Assembly (NCBI GenBank): GCA_002717915.1
Contig: PBCV01000003.1
Coordinates: forward strand, 1 to 6,066
DNA length: 6,066 nt
From: Fidelibacterota bacterium
Lineage (GTDB): Bacteria; Fidelibacterota; Marinisomatia; Marinisomatales; UBA1611
Reading direction: 5' to 3'
Shown: positions 1 to 6,066 of the stretch, in pieces
How the letters are laid out: the number at the start of each line of letters is the position of its first letter
How positions within the stretch are numbered: position 1 is the first letter of the stretch
Made by a program: the position numbers and the translations under genes
The notes under the pieces: generated by a model
Databases searched by the model: none
What the model was told of the DNA's origin: nothing
What the model saw: only the letters and a program-made list of their open reading frames with translations

Positions 1-1065
1 AAATTACCTCTGATCCCGGATCTATCAGATCCAGATGTGTGGGTCCCTGTCCTTCTGGTTCCCCTGGCGGTCCAGTGGTGGGCCAGCTATTATCCCGGCG
101 CAGAGCCCGGTGGCGGTGGTTATATTGCCCAGCGGATGTTTTCTGCGAAGGATGAGTCAAATGCTGTAGGCGCCACCTTTTTATTCAATGTAGCGCATTA
201 CGCACTGAGACCCTGGCCCTGGATCTTGATTGCCCTTTCATCCCTGGTCATTTTTCCCGAACTGTCGGACATTCAAAAAGCATTCCCTAATCTACCGGCG
301 GATAAACTGGGGCACGATGTAGCCTATCCAGCCATGCTGACCCTGTTGCCGTCTGGACTGCTTGGATTGGTTGCCGCATCCCTGATTGCAGCCTTTATGA
401 GCACCATGTCCACGCAGCTCAACCTTGGGGCCAGTTATCTGGTCAATGATTTCTATCACCGCTTTATTAAACCTGCTGCAACAGAAAAAGAACTGGTACT
501 GGCAGGCCGACTGTTCACAGTTGTTTCAGTCATTTTAGGTGCCGGTCTTGGGTTGATGCTTACCAGTGCAGGTCAGGCATTTACATTATTACTCATGATT
601 GGTGCCGGCACTGGAATGATCTATATCCTGCGCTGGTTCTGGTGGCGAATCAATGCTTACACCGAGATTGTAGCTATGATCAGTTCCATTATTATAGCGG
701 GCTATTTCAATTTTGGTGATTCACCTTTGGAAGGATGGCAGAAGATTGTTATCGGTGCTTTGCTCACCACCGTTGTATGGATTTTAGCTACTTATTTCAC
801 TCAACCTGATGATGATGAAACACTGCGGAATTTTGTAAAGAAGGTAAATCCCGGCGGACCCGGATGGACGAAATATTCTGACGGGATTTCAAGTGAGCCC
901 TGGCCGGTTCCAAATGGAATTTTATGCATGCTGTTCGGCTGTGTTGCTGTATATGGATTCCTGCTTGGTGTTGGTCAGTTGATCTATGGTCACATTGAAT
1001 CTGGATCAATCTTATGTGGATTGGGTGTGGTTTCTTCAATTGGGTTATCTAAGATTTGGAAGTAA
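1..1065 (+). CDS. Sodium:solute symporter (SSS/SGLT family), C-terminal part; 5' end outside window
   Basis: Integral inner-membrane transporter that would couple Na+ entry to solute uptake. The frame is open from base 1 (354 sense codons, TAA at 1063-1065), so the GTG at 37 is an internal valine, not the start. Family members usually have about 550-620 residues, so the first 200 or more are missing. About nine hydrophobic segments remain. Family marks include a QWWASYYPGAEPGGGGYIAQRM stretch near 73-138 (split here as QWWASYYPGAEP then GGGGYIAQRM) and FMSTMST at 394-414 followed by a YLVNDFY-like helix. The latter corresponds to the SGLT/vSGLT region whose serines help bind sodium. A charged cytosolic loop (DDDET, then NPGGPGW near 847-867) precedes two last hydrophobic stretches. 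The gene overlaps the kinase by 10 bases and sits in a galactoside cluster. The substrate is therefore probably a hexose such as galactose, by context only. Family assignment is strong; substrate is uncertain. Confidence 0.93.
   Translation, partial: KLPLIPDLSDPDVWVPVLLVPLAVQWWASYYPGAEPGGGGYIAQRMFSAKDESNAVGATFLFNVAHYALRPWPWILIALSSLVIFPELSDIQKAFPNLPADKLGHDVAYPAMLTLLPSGLLGLVAASLIAAFMSTMSTQLNLGASYLVNDFYHRFIKPAATEKELVLAGRLFTVVSVILGAGLGLMLTSAGQAFTLLLMIGAGTGMIYILRWFWWRINAYTEIVAMISSIIIAGYFNFGDSPLEGWQKIVIGALLTTVVWILATYFTQPDDDETLRNFVKKVNPGGPGWTKYSDGISSEPWPVPNGILCMLFGCVAVYGFLLGVGQLIYGHIESGSILCGLGVVSSIGLSKIWK
1056..1065 (+). promoter_or_regulatory. Overlap of symporter stop and kinase TTG start, probable translational coupling
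   Basis: The symporter ends with TAA at 1063-1065, while the kinase frame (shifted by +2) can only begin at TTG 1056. The preceding 15 bases contain no good purine-rich ribosome binding site. A ribosome terminating on the symporter is therefore the likely source of initiation on the kinase. The overlap is seen directly; coupling is inferred from the overlap, the weak start codon and the missing Shine-Dalgarno sequence. Confidence 0.55.
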
Positions 1066-2108
1066 GTACACCAGGCCGTATCTGCCTGTTTGGTGAGCAT
1101 CAGGATTACCTTGGCCTGCCAGTCGTTGCAATGGCGATTTCACTCAGGGCAAATCTTAAGGGAGAAAAAAGATCTGATCAGAAGGTTGTAATCCATAAAC
1201 TTGATCTTAAACAGTCAGAAACCTTTTTTTTGGATGATCTTTCGTATCAAAAACCCAGAGATTATTTCAAAAGCGGGATCAAGGTTTGCCAAAATGCAGG
1301 CATCACCTTTTCCAATGGATTTGAGTGCTATGTCACCAGCGAAATTCCCATTCGCGCTGGGACCAGCAGTTCGTCCGCCATTTCCGTGACCTGGATCAAT
1401 TTTTTATCCCAGATGGCGGATGAACCACCACATTGGGATCAAAAAAAGATTGGTGAATTGGCCTATAAAACAGAAGTGGAAGAATTCAACGAACCCGGCG
1501 GCATGATGGATCAATATTCCACAGCGATTGGAAACCTGATCTATCTTGAATCTGAACCGACCCTTTCCATTAAAACCTTGAATCCAAATCTGGGAGCATT
1601 TGTTTTAGGTGATTCATGTGAGCCGAAAGATACTATGGGGATTTTGAGCCGATGCCGGGAAGCCAGGTTGGAATTATTTGAAGTATTAAAGAATCTGAAT
1701 CCAAATTTGAATATTCAAAAGTACCGTGATGAACTTGATCTCTCTGATCTCAATGAAGACCAAAAAACATTATTTCAAGGTACGGTACAAAATCGCGATC
1801 TGCTTAATGGAGCATTAGCTGAATTAGAAAAAGATGAGATAGATCATAATAAAATTGGGCAATACCTGACTAGACATCATTCTGTATTAAGAGATGTTCT
1901 ACAGGTCAGCACATCCAAGATAGAATCCATGATGGATGCTGCTCAAAATGCAGGTGCTCTTGGCGGAAAGATCAACGGCTCTGGCGGCGGCGGCTGTATG
2001 TTTACCTATGCACCCGAAAACCCTGAGTCCGTAGCAGAAGCGATAGAATCTGTTGGTGGAAAATCATACATTATCCATTCGGATGAAGGAACAAAGGTTT
2101 TAATTTGA
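1056..2108 (+). CDS. Galactokinase-like GHMP family sugar kinase
   Basis: Cytoplasmic ATP-dependent kinase of 350 residues, expected to phosphorylate the anomeric hydroxyl of a sugar, most likely galactose to galactose 1-phosphate. Three GHMP motifs are in order. Residues 6-20 (PGRICLFGEHQDYLG) match the galactokinase signature, usually GRVNLIGEHTDY. Residues 97-108 (IPIRAGTSSSSA) form the ATP-phosphate loop. Residues 300-315 (GALGGKINGSGGGGCM) are the C-terminal glycine motif. D152 in GGMMDQ lines up with the catalytic Asp of galactokinases (GIMDQ). The protein is shorter than classical GalK (about 380-390) because only five residues precede motif 1. Its glycine-rich third motif looks more like mevalonate or other GHMP kinases than the GalK form GGGFGG. 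The start is TTG at 1056: an in-frame stop lies at 1050-1052 and no ATG or GTG occurs before motif 1. Galactose is the best guess; another hexose, fucose or arabinose cannot be excluded. Confidence 0.9.
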   Translation: MEVSTPGRICLFGEHQDYLGLPVVAMAISLRANLKGEKRSDQKVVIHKLDLKQSETFFLDDLSYQKPRDYFKSGIKVCQNAGITFSNGFECYVTSEIPIRAGTSSSSAISVTWINFLSQMADEPPHWDQKKIGELAYKTEVEEFNEPGGMMDQYSTAIGNLIYLESEPTLSIKTLNPNLGAFVLGDSCEPKDTMGILSRCREARLELFEVLKNLNPNLNIQKYRDELDLSDLNEDQKTLFQGTVQNRDLLNGALAELEKDEIDHNKIGQYLTRHHSVLRDVLQVSTSKIESMMDAAQNAGALGGKINGSGGGGCMFTYAPENPESVAEAIESVGGKSYIIHSDEGTKVLI

Positions 2109-2119
2109 TGATTCAGAAT

Positions 2120-2124
2120 AAGGT
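2120..2124 (+). promoter_or_regulatory. Ribosome binding site of the nucleotidyltransferase gene
   Basis: AAGGT lies nine bases before the ATG at 2134, a good Shine-Dalgarno spacing. It is the clearest ribosome binding site in the window and supports that ATG as the true start. It lies in the 25-base gap after the kinase stop, which holds no promoter-like or hairpin structure that I can see. Confidence 0.6.
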
Positions 2125-2133
2125 ATAAGACGA

Positions 2134-6066
<3,933 letters not shown>

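Noticed and set aside
37..39. GTG as start codon of the symporter
   Set aside because: The same frame is open back to base 1, and the encoded sequence begins in the middle of an SSS transporter. The true start lies left of the window.
797..1039. Reverse-strand open frame of 80 codons opposite the symporter end
   Set aside because: It lies fully opposite a well-supported gene, shows no recognisable motif and has a low-complexity His/Gln-rich translation typical of an antisense shadow.
1056..2108. Mevalonate kinase or D-glycero-D-manno-heptose kinase as identity of the GHMP gene
   Set aside because: The GEHQDY first motif, the GGMMDQ block and the LacZ/symporter context favour a galactokinase-like enzyme, although motif 3 alone would allow other GHMP members.
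2109..2133. Possible terminator or internal promoter in the largest intergenic gap
   Set aside because: The gap is only 25 bases, has no inverted repeat with a T tract and no paired -35/-10 boxes; it holds only a Shine-Dalgarno sequence.

Overview
The window is a tightly packed stretch of four co-directional (+ strand) genes that reads as part of one sugar-utilisation operon. In order they are: the C-terminal part of a sodium:solute symporter (cut by the left edge), a galactokinase-like GHMP kinase, a sugar-1-phosphate nucleotidyltransferase, and nearly all of a large LacZ-type glycoside hydrolase family 2 beta-galactosidase (cut by the right edge). The genes overlap by 10 bases, or are separated by 25 and 7 bases. 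I see no promoter, terminator, RNA gene, repeat array, insertion sequence or CRISPR array, and no gene-free stretch longer than 25 bases.

Organism: a bacterium, translated with the standard bacterial code, of moderate to slightly low GC. The symporter (GGGGYIAQRM and NPGGPGW motifs), the nucleotidyltransferase (GSRYGGLKQL) and the LacZ ([13 protein letters not shown]) resemble proteins I associate with Bacteroidota and neighbouring FCB lineages such as Neomarinimicrobiota, Ignavibacteria or Calditrichota. This placement rests on motif memory, not a search, and is tentative.

How the genes probably work together: the beta-galactosidase, which may be exported through a weak N-terminal leader, releases galactose from a beta-galactoside. 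The Na+-coupled symporter could import the sugar, the kinase would make a sugar 1-phosphate, and the nucleotidyltransferase would activate it to a nucleotide sugar. If the sugar is galactose, kinase plus pyrophosphorylase would replace the usual GalK-GalT pair of the Leloir pathway. No galT, galE or galM is visible here, though they may lie outside the window.

The gene families are recognisable. I found no evidence of an exotic defence, mobile or RNA-based system. The most interesting points are the possible non-GalT galactose route, the mixed motif set of the kinase, and the TTG-started overlap between symporter and kinase.
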